Shown here: piece after piece, positions 5,576-12,770 of the stretch | Layout of the letters: every line of letters starts with the position of its first letter | Numbering within the stretch: position 1 is the stretch's first letter | Source: Euryarchaeota archaeon UBA433 | GTDB lineage: Archaea > Thermoplasmatota > Poseidoniia > Poseidoniales > Poseidoniaceae | Assembly (NCBI GenBank): GCA_002495535.1 | Contig: DAFX01000056.1 | Span: 1-12,806, forward strand | Length of the DNA: 12,806 nucleotides | Direction of reading: 5' to 3' | Program-made: the position numbers and the translations under genes | The notes under the pieces: model-generated | What the model was told of the DNA's origin: nothing | Database searches by the model: none | Seen by the model: only the letters and a program-made list of their open reading frames with translations

Positions 5576-8128
5576 ATGACAGCGCCACCAATCATAGACG
5601 GGCTTTCACCCGCTGCGATTGTGCCATTGGTGCTTGCGGCCGCTACCGCCTTACTCTTCTGGACACAATTGGTTCCACGACAATTACGTGGGCTGCAGGT
5701 GGCGTTCGAGACGGGGGAACTTCGCTACGAGGTGCATCAGGTAACTCGAAGTGTTGAGGAAGCAAAGGCGCTCCTGCGTTCGCCAGGCATGCGTTTCGGT
5801 GTGACCACCTACCTGTTTGCACTGGTTGGTGTATTGATTCTCTTTTTCGAATTTTTGATCATCAGATTTGGTCTCTCAGAAGGCTACCACGCCCCGTCAA
5901 TCGCGATTGCTTTGATGTTCATCGCGCTCCCTGCCTTGATTTCGAGTGGATCTTCGCTAGGGGCTCAAGTCATCAAGCCAATAGGCCAAGATCGTGCTTC
6001 ATTGCAAGATTCTACCGCGTGGAGAAGTTACAGTTACGTGTTCCTCCTGATCCTATGGACTGCGTTAATCACGGCCCTCTACATCGGACTTGGAATGGCG
6101 GACGTACCCCAAAACCGCCGTTTTAGCATCTCGGCATTTGCTATGTTTTCTCCTTCGGTTCTTGCCTATGGTCGAATTCTCGGCTCTTCATGGCGCGCCC
6201 TTCGTCAATCCTCCAAGAAAATTGCAGGCGGTGAACCTTCGCCCTTCCACAACCACACTCCAAACGCGCGGCAACAAGCGGTTGCTCAAATTGTTAACTT
6301 TAACCTCGTAGCTATGCCTTTTGTTGCGTTGAACACTTTGATTTCCCTTGTGGTCTTATTGTTCGACCCTCAGTTGCTTCTCCACTCAGACCGCGTGCTT
6401 GAACTGCCAGAGTATCGCGAACAATCCACATTCATGGAAGAGGGCGGCGTGCTCGGTTTCGGTTTGATTGAATTGTTTTCCTTCATCCCCATCGATGGCA
6501 TTCGAGTGCCCATTGTGTCCATGGTGCTTCTGTTTTTGCTGCTCAACGTGGCCATCATCGGTTTTCTCTTCGTTTACGAAGTCGCCCGCATCCTCTTCTT
6601 GGATGTTCAAGACGTTTCAGGGGCGGGTGGCATCAAACTTGCAGACAGCAGGCTGTTGAGGGCAGAACCCTCCCAGCAAGCGAAAGTACTGAACTTTTGT
6701 TTTACAGGATTTGCAGGGCAATCGATGCTTCTTTTGGCATTGGGTATGATCACCTTCTGGGACTCCAGTTTCCTGCCTCAAGGGAGCGGTTGTGGCGAAT
6801 GGGACAACACCGTGTGTTCGGTCCTCACAAAGGATGCCTTGGAAGAGTTGACCTGGATGTTGGCCTCTGGTGGACAAGTCGCTTTCCTTACAATCTGGGT
6901 AAAATCCCTCAGGGTTGGTTCAAAACTCGAAGACATCACCTTCGATGCTGCAGTTGCCGACAATCGTGCTAAATTTAGTGAGATGGAAGATGTCATTTAC
7001 CTCAAGAAGCAGCCACTTACGACACTTATTGCCGAAGACAACTGGGTCAAAGCACTTAGGCAACTCGATGATGTGCTCAAGGGCCATGGCGATGCTCTTG
7101 ATGGACTCGGCCTTGGAAGGAAAACCAATGCGGTTATGACGTTGTATGCTGGTTTTGGTCGATGGAATGAGGCAGAACAAGAAGCAGTGTCCTTGCTCGC
7201 TCTAAGAGGGGGCAAGGAAGCAGATGTGGCCCGTTTAATCCTCTCTGCCGCCAGTTTAGCACAGCGTGATTTGCCCGAAGCCAAACCAAGATTGAAACTT
7301 CTTTCACAGGATGATGTCGAGGCTACCCGAATTCAATGGGTCGCCAGTTTACTTGGGCCAAAGTCGATTCCACTCTCAGAGAGGTATAAGCCGCAACTCT
7401 CGATGGACAGCATCATGCGTCGAAACATCGATCTCGTACAGCGGTTTGAAAGCAACACCAGCCGTACGGGGATGAAGTACATCGACTCGCCAGCAGGACG
7501 TTTGTTCCTCTTAGGTGATGTCGCTCGAATGCGTCTTTCAAGAGAAAGTGAGGACGCCCTCGACCTGCTCGAGCGCTTCATCAAAACGAAATCCATTGAA
7601 TCATGGGTTCATGGTGACGTCGTGCGATGTCTTTTGCACATTGATGCTGGTAGGGTAAACACTGCCGTCTCAATCGCCGAAGGCCTTGCTGCAGAACACG
7701 GGCGCCATCCTCACCTTCGCGCCCTTCTCGGGTACATGGCCCGCTCGGGATTAACTGCGGTCGGTACGAGCGAAATCACCGACATGGAATGGGCCACTGA
7801 ATCCGGTTTGAATGTGGATGCCATCTGGGCGAGAATGCACGTTGTGTCGCCATCGCCTTCGTTCACAAAAAAGGTCCAGAAACAACACGCATGGGCCGCT
7901 AACGCTTGGATCGCACACGGTGCTTCCAACGAGTTAACCATCGCTTCAAAGAAGGGAAGCAACGGTTGGAAAATGCTGGGTAAAGTCGACCAGTCTGCTT
8001 TACCACCCTGCCTCTATCTCCACCTGACGGGATTGATTGTCACCATTGGTGGCATGCCAGTTGATCTTGGTTTCCCCGGCGGCCTTGATTTCAAAAGCAT
8101 TCATGCAAAGGGATTGTTGAACCTTTGA
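5576..8128 (+). CDS. 850-aa membrane protein with helical-repeat tail
   Basis: A large protein of two halves. The N-terminal half is polytopic, with about nine predicted helices near 12-30, 75-98, 107-130, 152-173, 183-203, 240-263, 312-338, 373-396 and 425-445. From about 450 to 850 it is soluble and mostly helical, with TPR-like spacing (A-E-D-N-W-x-K-A-L-R-Q-L, then G-R-W-N-E-A-E-Q-E-A and similar A/G/L patterns); no catalytic motif is seen. The start is fixed by GGAGG seven bases before the ATG at 5576; it follows the thrS stop by 14 bases, so the two are probably co-transcribed. No family is recognised. The layout suggests a membrane-anchored scaffold with a cytosolic protein-binding surface, which is inference. 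It converges on a similarly built gene with a 6-base gap. Confidence 0.85.
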   Translation: MTAPPIIDGLSPAAIVPLVLAAATALLFWTQLVPRQLRGLQVAFETGELRYEVHQVTRSVEEAKALLRSPGMRFGVTTYLFALVGVLILFFEFLIIRFGLSEGYHAPSIAIALMFIALPALISSGSSLGAQVIKPIGQDRASLQDSTAWRSYSYVFLLILWTALITALYIGLGMADVPQNRRFSISAFAMFSPSVLAYGRILGSSWRALRQSSKKIAGGEPSPFHNHTPNARQQAVAQIVNFNLVAMPFVALNTLISLVVLLFDPQLLLHSDRVLELPEYREQSTFMEEGGVLGFGLIELFSFIPIDGIRVPIVSMVLLFLLLNVAIIGFLFVYEVARILFLDVQDVSGAGGIKLADSRLLRAEPSQQAKVLNFCFTGFAGQSMLLLALGMITFWDSSFLPQGSGCGEWDNTVCSVLTKDALEELTWMLASGGQVAFLTIWVKSLRVGSKLEDITFDAAVADNRAKFSEMEDVIYLKKQPLTTLIAEDNWVKALRQLDDVLKGHGDALDGLGLGRKTNAVMTLYAGFGRWNEAEQEAVSLLALRGGKEADVARLILSAASLAQRDLPEAKPRLKLLSQDDVEATRIQWVASLLGPKSIPLSERYKPQLSMDSIMRRNIDLVQRFESNTSRTGMKYIDSPAGRLFLLGDVARMRLSRESEDALDLLERFIKTKSIESWVHGDVVRCLLHIDAGRVNTAVSIAEGLAAEHGRHPHLRALLGYMARSGLTAVGTSEITDMEWATESGLNVDAIWARMHVVSPSPSFTKKVQKQHAWAANAWIAHGASNELTIASKKGSNGWKMLGKVDQSALPPCLYLHLTGLIVTIGGMPVDLGFPGGLDFKSIHAKGLLNL

Positions 8129-8134
8129 GCGGAA

Positions 8135-9898
8135 TCAAATTCTCCGCCGTAGTCGTTCCATAGCCGCATCAGCAGTGCCTAAATGTGTCAAGCAGTCATC
8201 GATGCGCCCAACGCCCAATGCTTCACCTGCAAGGGCAATAGCCTGTTCTGTTGACCGCCTGTCTTCATCTTCCACCTTGATGGCCGCAGCTTCGCATTGG
8301 TTACGAAGAACGCGCCATTCGTCAAGGACATAGTCGTGAAGTTCCAAGGCCTCTTCGCTTGCCTTTCCTTCTTTGTCAAGGTCTTGATTCATTGAAGAGA
8401 GCAGGGTCGCACTGTGGCTCCATTGGCGTTCATCCGCTGCTTTTTCAATTTCAAGCATGCGGGCTTCCCAGTCTTCACTGTCGTCACGCGCTTCGAATTG
8501 AGCAACGAGTTTCTTCCGTTGGCGCAAAGCCCTCTGCACCGTGTCCATGGCTTCGCGCTCCTGGGTGATTGCCCGGACCACACCATCAGCGAGGCCGATT
8601 GCTTGACCTGCATTGCCGGCCTCCAAAGCCGTTTCAGCCTGCGCCAATCGTTCTTCCATGGCTCCCGTGTCCAATCCATCCGTTTGTTTCAACTGACGGT
8701 TTGCTTCTTTCAGTGAGGCTGCAGCCTTGTCCAGCGCATCATCGTCCGCTGCAAGTTGAGCAGGGATCACAACGGCGAATTCGTATGCTTTCTTTGGTGC
8801 CTCGGCAGCGAGTTTCTTTTTCGCATCCTTGAGCATCTCTTTCAAATGCGCCATGCTCTCGCCGTCTTTTCCTTGCAATTGACGTGCTGCTTCACCAATC
8901 GCATTCTCTGCAACCGCCCACCATTCGATGATTTCATGAGCGTATTTTTTCGATTGACGGAACAGGATTTCTCCCTCACGCAGGGATCCAAGTTTGACTT
9001 CTCGCTCCCCCATCTCAAAGGCCTTGCGAGGTCGCTTTGCTGTTGGTGCAATAGTTTCTGCTTGTTCCATGCTTGAGCGGGCGTCTTCCATGATCGCCTC
9101 CACATCGCCTGAAAGCGAAAGCGCCCGTTCGATGTTGTCTTCGGCTTCGTCTAAGAGGATCATACCGTGAGAGGGGTCCGTATGGCCTTCTTCTCGTGCG
9201 GTCATGATGAGGCTTGAGGCCTGATCGACGGCAGCACCGCTTGCCTTTAGTTCGAGCAAACGGATTTCAATTGAATCGAGCCTGCGAGTGAAGTGCTTAC
9301 GGGCACCCCGTTGGTCGTCCCCAACAAACCAAATGTATCCGGTCATCATGCCACTGGACACCATCGCTGTGATGCAAGCCAACCATTCGTAGGTCATCGA
9401 TTCAGGCGTGTCGCCTGCAAAAAGAGAGACCGCAATCACTGTGCCGAGCCCCGTCATGATGGCTCTCCATCGCAACACATCCAGACCGCCTTGCAACACC
9501 GTCTTGGAGGCCATGAGGCAGGACACTGCAACAACTGTGAGCACCATGCTCCCAGCCACCATACTTGGTTCGTCCACATCAAGCGACTGGGCCGAGGTGA
9601 TCAGCAGCACCGGCCACGCTAGGCTGGCAGCGGACCCAATTCGAGTTCGGGCTCGAGGATCGTCGACTGCAAGGTCCTGAATGATGAGGCCCCACACGAT
9701 GACCATCAACGGGTATCCAAGTCCACTGAGCAATCCAGATTCGCCGCGAACAGCTGCGCTGAGGCTCGGCCAAAGCAACCACACGGCGCCACCGAGCAAT
9801 ACGAGTGCAGACAAACTTGTCAATCGATCAAGCCGTTGCTGACGTTGTTGAATGGCCGATTTAATCGCAGTTTCCACATCTGCCCAAGCGTCCACCAT
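8135..9898 (-). CDS. 587-aa membrane protein with long coiled-coil domain
   Basis: A short amphipathic N-terminal helix (about 3-27) is followed by six predicted membrane helices (28-48, 58-76, 87-104, 113-131, 145-162, 168-192). A 390-residue soluble domain, strongly helical and rich in A, E, K, L and Q, runs to the end. This domain reads as coiled coil or stacked helical hairpins, with recurring units of the type A-x-x-x-x-x-x-G-x-x-x-x-A-x-x-L (for example around G-N-A-G-Q-A-I-G-L-A and G-R-I-D-D-C-L). The start at 9898 is preferred because a TATA-like ATTATG lies about 26 bases upstream; in-frame ATG 9961 and TTG 9991 would add 21 or 31 residues, and none has a ribosome binding site. No family is recognised. 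Its plan mirrors the convergent 850-aa protein. Confidence 0.83.
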   Translation of the reverse strand: MVDAWADVETAIKSAIQQRQQRLDRLTSLSALVLLGGAVWLLWPSLSAAVRGESGLLSGLGYPLMVIVWGLIIQDLAVDDPRARTRIGSAASLAWPVLLITSAQSLDVDEPSMVAGSMVLTVVAVSCLMASKTVLQGGLDVLRWRAIMTGLGTVIAVSLFAGDTPESMTYEWLACITAMVSSGMMTGYIWFVGDDQRGARKHFTRRLDSIEIRLLELKASGAAVDQASSLIMTAREEGHTDPSHGMILLDEAEDNIERALSLSGDVEAIMEDARSSMEQAETIAPTAKRPRKAFEMGEREVKLGSLREGEILFRQSKKYAHEIIEWWAVAENAIGEAARQLQGKDGESMAHLKEMLKDAKKKLAAEAPKKAYEFAVVIPAQLAADDDALDKAAASLKEANRQLKQTDGLDTGAMEERLAQAETALEAGNAGQAIGLADGVVRAITQEREAMDTVQRALRQRKKLVAQFEARDDSEDWEARMLEIEKAADERQWSHSATLLSSMNQDLDKEGKASEEALELHDYVLDEWRVLRNQCEAAAIKVEDEDRRSTEQAIALAGEALGVGRIDDCLTHLGTADAAMERLRRRI

Positions 9899-10000
9899 AG
9901 CCGTGACTTCAACGGCATGGTCATAATCACTCCGCTTGCTTGCTCGAAAATCACCTGTCATACAGGGCAGAGATCGTCTACGAAAACCCAACGCCTCTCA

Positions 10001-10050
10001 TCCCAAGTCGACGGGAATGTTCATGGGTGTCGTGCACCGCCTTCTTGGGA
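10001..10050 (+). promoter_or_regulatory. Inverted repeat in the pyrB leader
   Basis: TCCCAAG (10001-10007) pairs perfectly with CTTGGGA (10044-10050). The enclosed 36 bases hold a smaller hairpin, GGTG (10026-10029) with CACC (10035-10038). The outer stem ends three bases before GAGGAG, the ribosome binding site of pyrB, so it could be a translational control structure in the pyrB leader, or a DNA-binding site between the divergent genes. No TATA box is evident in this divergent region, so the transcription start is unknown. Confidence 0.35.
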
Positions 10051-10063
10051 GTGAGGAGTGACA

Positions 10064-11014
10064 ATGACCGGTCTCATTACCATGGATGATTTGACGAACG
10101 AGGAAATCCTCAGCATATTAGACGACGCAGAACGGCTTTTGCCTGTGGCAAGAGGTGAGATGTACCTCCCTCTTTTGCAAGGGCGGATCATGGGGAACTT
10201 ATTCTTCGAGCCCAGCACACGAACACGAATGTCCTTCGAAACGGCCATGAAGCGTCTCGGAGGGGATGTCGTCAACCTTGGCGACGTCAAGACTTCCTCG
10301 GTCGTCAAAGGGGAAACCCTGTTTGACACCATCCAAATGGTTGACGGTTACACCGACATCATCGCCATGCGCCACCCTCGGCAAGGCGCCGCACAGTACG
10401 CTCAAGACGCTGCTCGAGTCCCGATTCTCAACGGCGGTGATGGAGCGGGCCACCATCCAACCCAAACCATGCTCGACTTGTTTACCATTCGCCAAGCGCA
10501 TGGGCGCTTAGAGGGACTCAAAGTTGTCCTTGCAGGCGATTTGCGCTACGGGCGCACCGTTCACTCCCTCTCCCACGCCCTGACTCGTTTCGGCTGCGAA
10601 CTTATTTTTGCGAGCCCAAACTTGTTGCGCATGCCAAGTGAAATTGTTTCTGACCTCATGGAACACGGGGCCAATGTCACAGAAACAGAAGACCTCTACG
10701 GATCGATCAACGATGCCGATGTTGTGTACATGACGCGAATTCAAAAAGAAAGATTTGCAGATGAGGATGAATACGCTCGATGCGCAGGCGCGTACAAACT
10801 CCATGCTCGCCATCTCGGGGATGTCAAAGGAGACATGATCATCATGCACCCGCTTCCTCGAGTTGATGAAATACATCCGTCTGTCGACGAAACACGCCAC
10901 GCCCGCTATTTCGAACAAGCATTCAACGGTGTTGTTGCTCGCATGGCTCTTCTTTGCAGGCTTCTTGGCGTGACGGTTCCTGCTGATGTCGCCTCCGAAG
11001 GAGGTGTTCTTTGA
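10064..11014 (+). CDS. pyrB: Aspartate carbamoyltransferase, catalytic chain
   Basis: A 316-residue enzyme of the second step of de novo pyrimidine synthesis: carbamoyl phosphate plus L-aspartate to N-carbamoyl-aspartate and phosphate, in the cytosol. The carbamoyl phosphate-binding S-T-R-T-R motif is at 51-55 inside F-F-E-P-S-T-R-T-R-M-S-F-E. Other active-site elements are S79 and K82 of the loop shared between subunits, M-R-H-P (102-105), H-P-T-Q (131-134), Y-G-R-T (162-165), M-T-R-I-Q (223-227) and H-P-L-P-R (262-266), which holds the aspartate-closing loop. The length is normal for the family and nothing is missing. The ATG at 10064 is chosen over the GTG at 10058 because GAGGAG lies five bases before it. 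The following pyrI overlaps by one base, so the holoenzyme chains are made together. Confidence 0.97.
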   Translation: MTGLITMDDLTNEEILSILDDAERLLPVARGEMYLPLLQGRIMGNLFFEPSTRTRMSFETAMKRLGGDVVNLGDVKTSSVVKGETLFDTIQMVDGYTDIIAMRHPRQGAAQYAQDAARVPILNGGDGAGHHPTQTMLDLFTIRQAHGRLEGLKVVLAGDLRYGRTVHSLSHALTRFGCELIFASPNLLRMPSEIVSDLMEHGANVTETEDLYGSINDADVVYMTRIQKERFADEDEYARCAGAYKLHARHLGDVKGDMIIMHPLPRVDEIHPSVDETRHARYFEQAFNGVVARMALLCRLLGVTVPADVASEGGVL

Positions 11015-11490
11015 TGTCGAATGAACAAAGCATGCGCCGTGTAACTGCAATCCGCAACGGGACTGTGATTGATCACGTTCCCTCCGGTCAAGCCCTCCGT
11101 GTCTTGGAAATGCTTGGAATTGCTGGGGAAACCTCGGTTCCCGTTTCGCTGGTGATGAACGTACCATCGAAAAAACTCGGGTCAAAAGACATCATCAAGG
11201 TTGAAGATCGGGAATTGACTCAAACTGAACTTGACCGATTAGCGCTTGTTGCGCCTGACGCCCACGTAGCGATTATCCGTGCCTACGTTGTTGCAGAAAA
11301 ACTCTCAATTAACCTCGGTGAAGAAGTCGTGAACGTGGTGCGCTGCACCTTTTCGAACTGCATCACTACAAATTCTCGTGAACCACTCGCACACAGGTTG
11401 CGTGTCGTCAGCCGCGATCCATTGCAACTGCGATGCCATTATTGTGGCCGTCCTCAGGACCTCGATGAGTTGGTAAAGAACGCCCTCTGA
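11014..11490 (+). CDS. pyrI: Aspartate carbamoyltransferase, regulatory chain
   Basis: A 158-residue regulatory subunit that binds the catalytic trimers and carries the allosteric nucleotide site (CTP or ATP feedback in characterised enzymes). The N-terminal allosteric domain (about 7-100) contains I-D-H-V-P-S-G-Q-A-L (19-28), which is typical for the family. The C-terminal zinc domain has all four ligands, C111, C116, C141 and C144, in a Cx4C...CxxC pattern. The start ATG overlaps the pyrB stop codon as TGATG, and a strong AAGGAGGT lies about nine bases upstream, so translation is coupled to pyrB. Its stop is separated by a single base from the stop of the opposing thiolase gene. Confidence 0.96.
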   Translation: MSNEQSMRRVTAIRNGTVIDHVPSGQALRVLEMLGIAGETSVPVSLVMNVPSKKLGSKDIIKVEDRELTQTELDRLALVAPDAHVAIIRAYVVAEKLSINLGEEVVNVVRCTFSNCITTNSREPLAHRLRVVSRDPLQLRCHYCGRPQDLDELVKNAL

Positions 11491-11491
11491 A

Positions 11492-12484
11492 TCAATCCTT
11501 CAACAAGGCTCTGAAGTCGCAGGCTTTGCATTGGCTGCCTGAAGTCATCGCTCCGCATGCAGGGCATGGCGTTGGTGGTGCGATACGAGGGGCATCTTCT
11601 GGCGATTGGTTTCGTAATGCTTTGATGTTGTCGGCCATGCGCAACAGTCCGTGCCTTGTACCTGGCGAATCCGCTTCCATTTGAGCCACAAGTTCTCGAT
11701 GCCTCCAACGAAGCGCACCTTGCGCATGCGGGCATTCTTCATGATGCAGTGGCAGGTTTCGGTGAAGGGCATACAGGTGCACTTCTTGCTCCGGAATCCA
11801 TCTCAAAGGGACAATTCGGGGAGCCATGCCTTCGACCATGTTGGTGGTGTGGGGGGCCAAACGTAGCGTTCGATCGAGATCACCATTGGTCATGTTCATC
11901 AAAACGGTCTGAGCCATATCGTCTAAATTATGCCCCAGTGCGATGATATCTGCGCCGATCCGGTCGGCGAGGTGGTTGATGCCCTGACGTCTGAATACGC
12001 CACAGTATGAACAAGGCAGTCGCGGTGCGCTTGGATTTGTTTCCAAGAGGCCAGGGATGCGTTGGGCCACTTCGTCCATTTCTTTGAAGCTTAATTCAGG
12101 ATAGGACACAGTGATGAATTCGATGCCGAGGGTGTCGCACAGTTGCTGAGCGCAGTCCAGCGATGGCGGCCGGTATCCTTCGATGCCCTCGTCGACCGTA
12201 CCGGCAACAATTCGAACATCAGGTCGCTGACCGATCAGATCGACGATGCTGTCGAGTAAAACCGCAGAATCCTTTCCTCCTGAAATCGCGACAAAAATCG
12301 TTGTGTCCTTGTCTTTGGGCAGAATCAATTGTTGCCTTAATTCCTTGGCGATTTTTTTGCGGACAGATTTGGCCATGTGCTCATTGCAAAGAATACGTCC
12401 TGAGTAAGCCTGTTCCAAGACAGCAGGGCGACTGCAACTGTCGCATTGAGGGATAGTGAAACCGGGTTCAGCCTCCTCTGCCAT
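11492..12484 (-). CDS. ttuA: tRNA 2-thiolation enzyme, TtuA/Ncs6 family
   Basis: A 330-residue PP-loop ATPase that adenylates a tRNA uridine and replaces its 2-oxygen with sulfur. TtuA acts on position 54 and Ncs6/CTU1 on wobble U34; which applies here cannot be told from sequence alone. An N-terminal zinc finger has C14, C17, C33 and H36. The PP-loop S-G-G-K-D-S is at 68-73. C158 and C161 (in P-C-S-Y-C-G), together with C251 (in E-E-C-P-H), match the three cysteines that hold the iron-sulfur cluster in TtuA. G-H-N-L-D-D is at 184-189. A C-terminal zinc finger uses C307, C310, C319 and C322. The protein is complete. The ATG at 12484 has no ribosome binding site; ATTCAAAC about 26 bases upstream is at most a weak TATA element. 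The start abuts the structured region described separately. It converges on pyrI. Confidence 0.9.
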   Translation of the reverse strand: MAEEAEPGFTIPQCDSCSRPAVLEQAYSGRILCNEHMAKSVRKKIAKELRQQLILPKDKDTTIFVAISGGKDSAVLLDSIVDLIGQRPDVRIVAGTVDEGIEGYRPPSLDCAQQLCDTLGIEFITVSYPELSFKEMDEVAQRIPGLLETNPSAPRLPCSYCGVFRRQGINHLADRIGADIIALGHNLDDMAQTVLMNMTNGDLDRTLRLAPHTTNMVEGMAPRIVPLRWIPEQEVHLYALHRNLPLHHEECPHAQGALRWRHRELVAQMEADSPGTRHGLLRMADNIKALRNQSPEDAPRIAPPTPCPACGAMTSGSQCKACDFRALLKD

Positions 12485-12490
12485 GTGTGA

Positions 12491-12635
12491 TGGGAGGGCG
12501 AGGTAGGTTTGAATCCCACCCCTGAGGGATTGGTGGGGTTGCGAAAATCCGCCATCGGATGGGTGATAGATTTCAATTGAAAATTTAAAATTGCAATTGG
12601 TAATATCAAACCAAAATGATCCACTCGCCCTTCCA
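12491..12635 (+). ncRNA. Candidate structured RNA with nested stems
   Basis: Bases 12491-12502 pair with 12624-12635 (11 Watson-Crick pairs and one G-T). Inside, GGTTTGA (12506-12512) pairs with TCAAACC (12606-12612). The enclosed bases hold three further hairpins in series: CCCACC (12515-12520) with GGTGGG (12532-12537), ATCCG (12547-12551) with CGGAT (12556-12560), and the AT-rich repeat at 12574-12599. The result is a multibranched, cloverleaf-like fold of about 145 bases. The non-Watson-Crick pairs (12493 with 12632, 12514 with 12538) are G-U in plus-strand RNA but A-C mismatches in minus-strand RNA, so the plus strand folds better. The alternative is a structured 5' leader of the minus-strand thiolase mRNA, whose ATG is 6 bases from the outer stem. 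No known RNA family is recognised and no promoter is evident for a plus-strand transcript. Confidence 0.4.
12574..12599. promoter_or_regulatory. AT-rich near-palindrome, possible promoter or operator
   Basis: A 26-base stretch bounded by CAATTG on both sides, which equals its own reverse complement at all but four positions. The perfect 12-base palindrome TTTCAATTGAAA (12571-12582) overlaps its left end. On the minus strand the centre reads TTTTAAATTTT, a plausible TATA element for the thiolase gene that would give a leader of roughly 75 to 85 bases. As a palindrome it could also be a regulator-binding site, or the third arm of the RNA fold. Confidence 0.35.
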
Positions 12636-12674
12636 AAACCCTCGTTCGTGGCGGCCTCAATCCTTCAGGCAATA

Positions 12675-12706
12675 CGCGGAAAACTAAGGCCTCATGGCCT
12701 TCCGCG
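12675..12706. repeat. Bulged GC-rich hairpin
   Basis: CGCGGA (12675-12680) pairs with TCCGCG (12701-12706), and AGGCC (12687-12691) pairs with GGCCT (12696-12700) across a TCAT loop. The six bases 12681-12686 form a one-sided bulge, and eleven pairs are perfect. A competing outer pairing joins AAAACC plus CTCG (12635-12644) to CGAG and GGTTTT (12705-12717) with a CAT bulge, so the two folds could alternate. The function is unknown. Confidence 0.5.
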
Positions 12707-12754
12707 AGCATGGTTTTCAGAAATCCAGTTGGAAATTTGATTTTGGTCCCCAAA

Positions 12755-12770
12755 TCCCCCTTTAGGGGGA
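12755..12770. terminator. Short GC hairpin, possible transcript end
   Basis: TCCCCC (12755-12760) pairs perfectly with GGGGGA (12765-12770) over a TTTA loop. It follows the larger structured elements. There is no long T-run directly after it on either strand, so a classical intrinsic terminator is not shown; a 3' end or processing role for one of the flanking transcripts is a guess. Confidence 0.25.

Noticed and set aside
8129..8134. Terminator between the two convergent membrane genes
   Set aside because: The gap is only six bases and no hairpin or T-run is confined to it.
12503..12520. Plus-strand T-arm-like motif (GTAGG, TTTGAAT, CCCAC)
   Set aside because: The stem has an A-C mismatch, a plus-strand tRNA ending here would lie within the thiolase coding region, and no matching 5' acceptor half exists upstream.
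12491..12635. Miniature transposable element with 12-base terminal inverted repeats
   Set aside because: No target-site duplication flanks the repeats, and the interior is filled with further paired stems, which fits a structured RNA better. A genome-wide copy search would settle it.
12337..12753. 138-codon minus-strand frame open to the window edge
   Set aside because: Its left half overlaps the start of the well-supported thiolase gene in another frame, its right half runs through several strong hairpins, and its first start is a TTG without a ribosome site. It could be the remnant of an edge gene, but nothing supports that.
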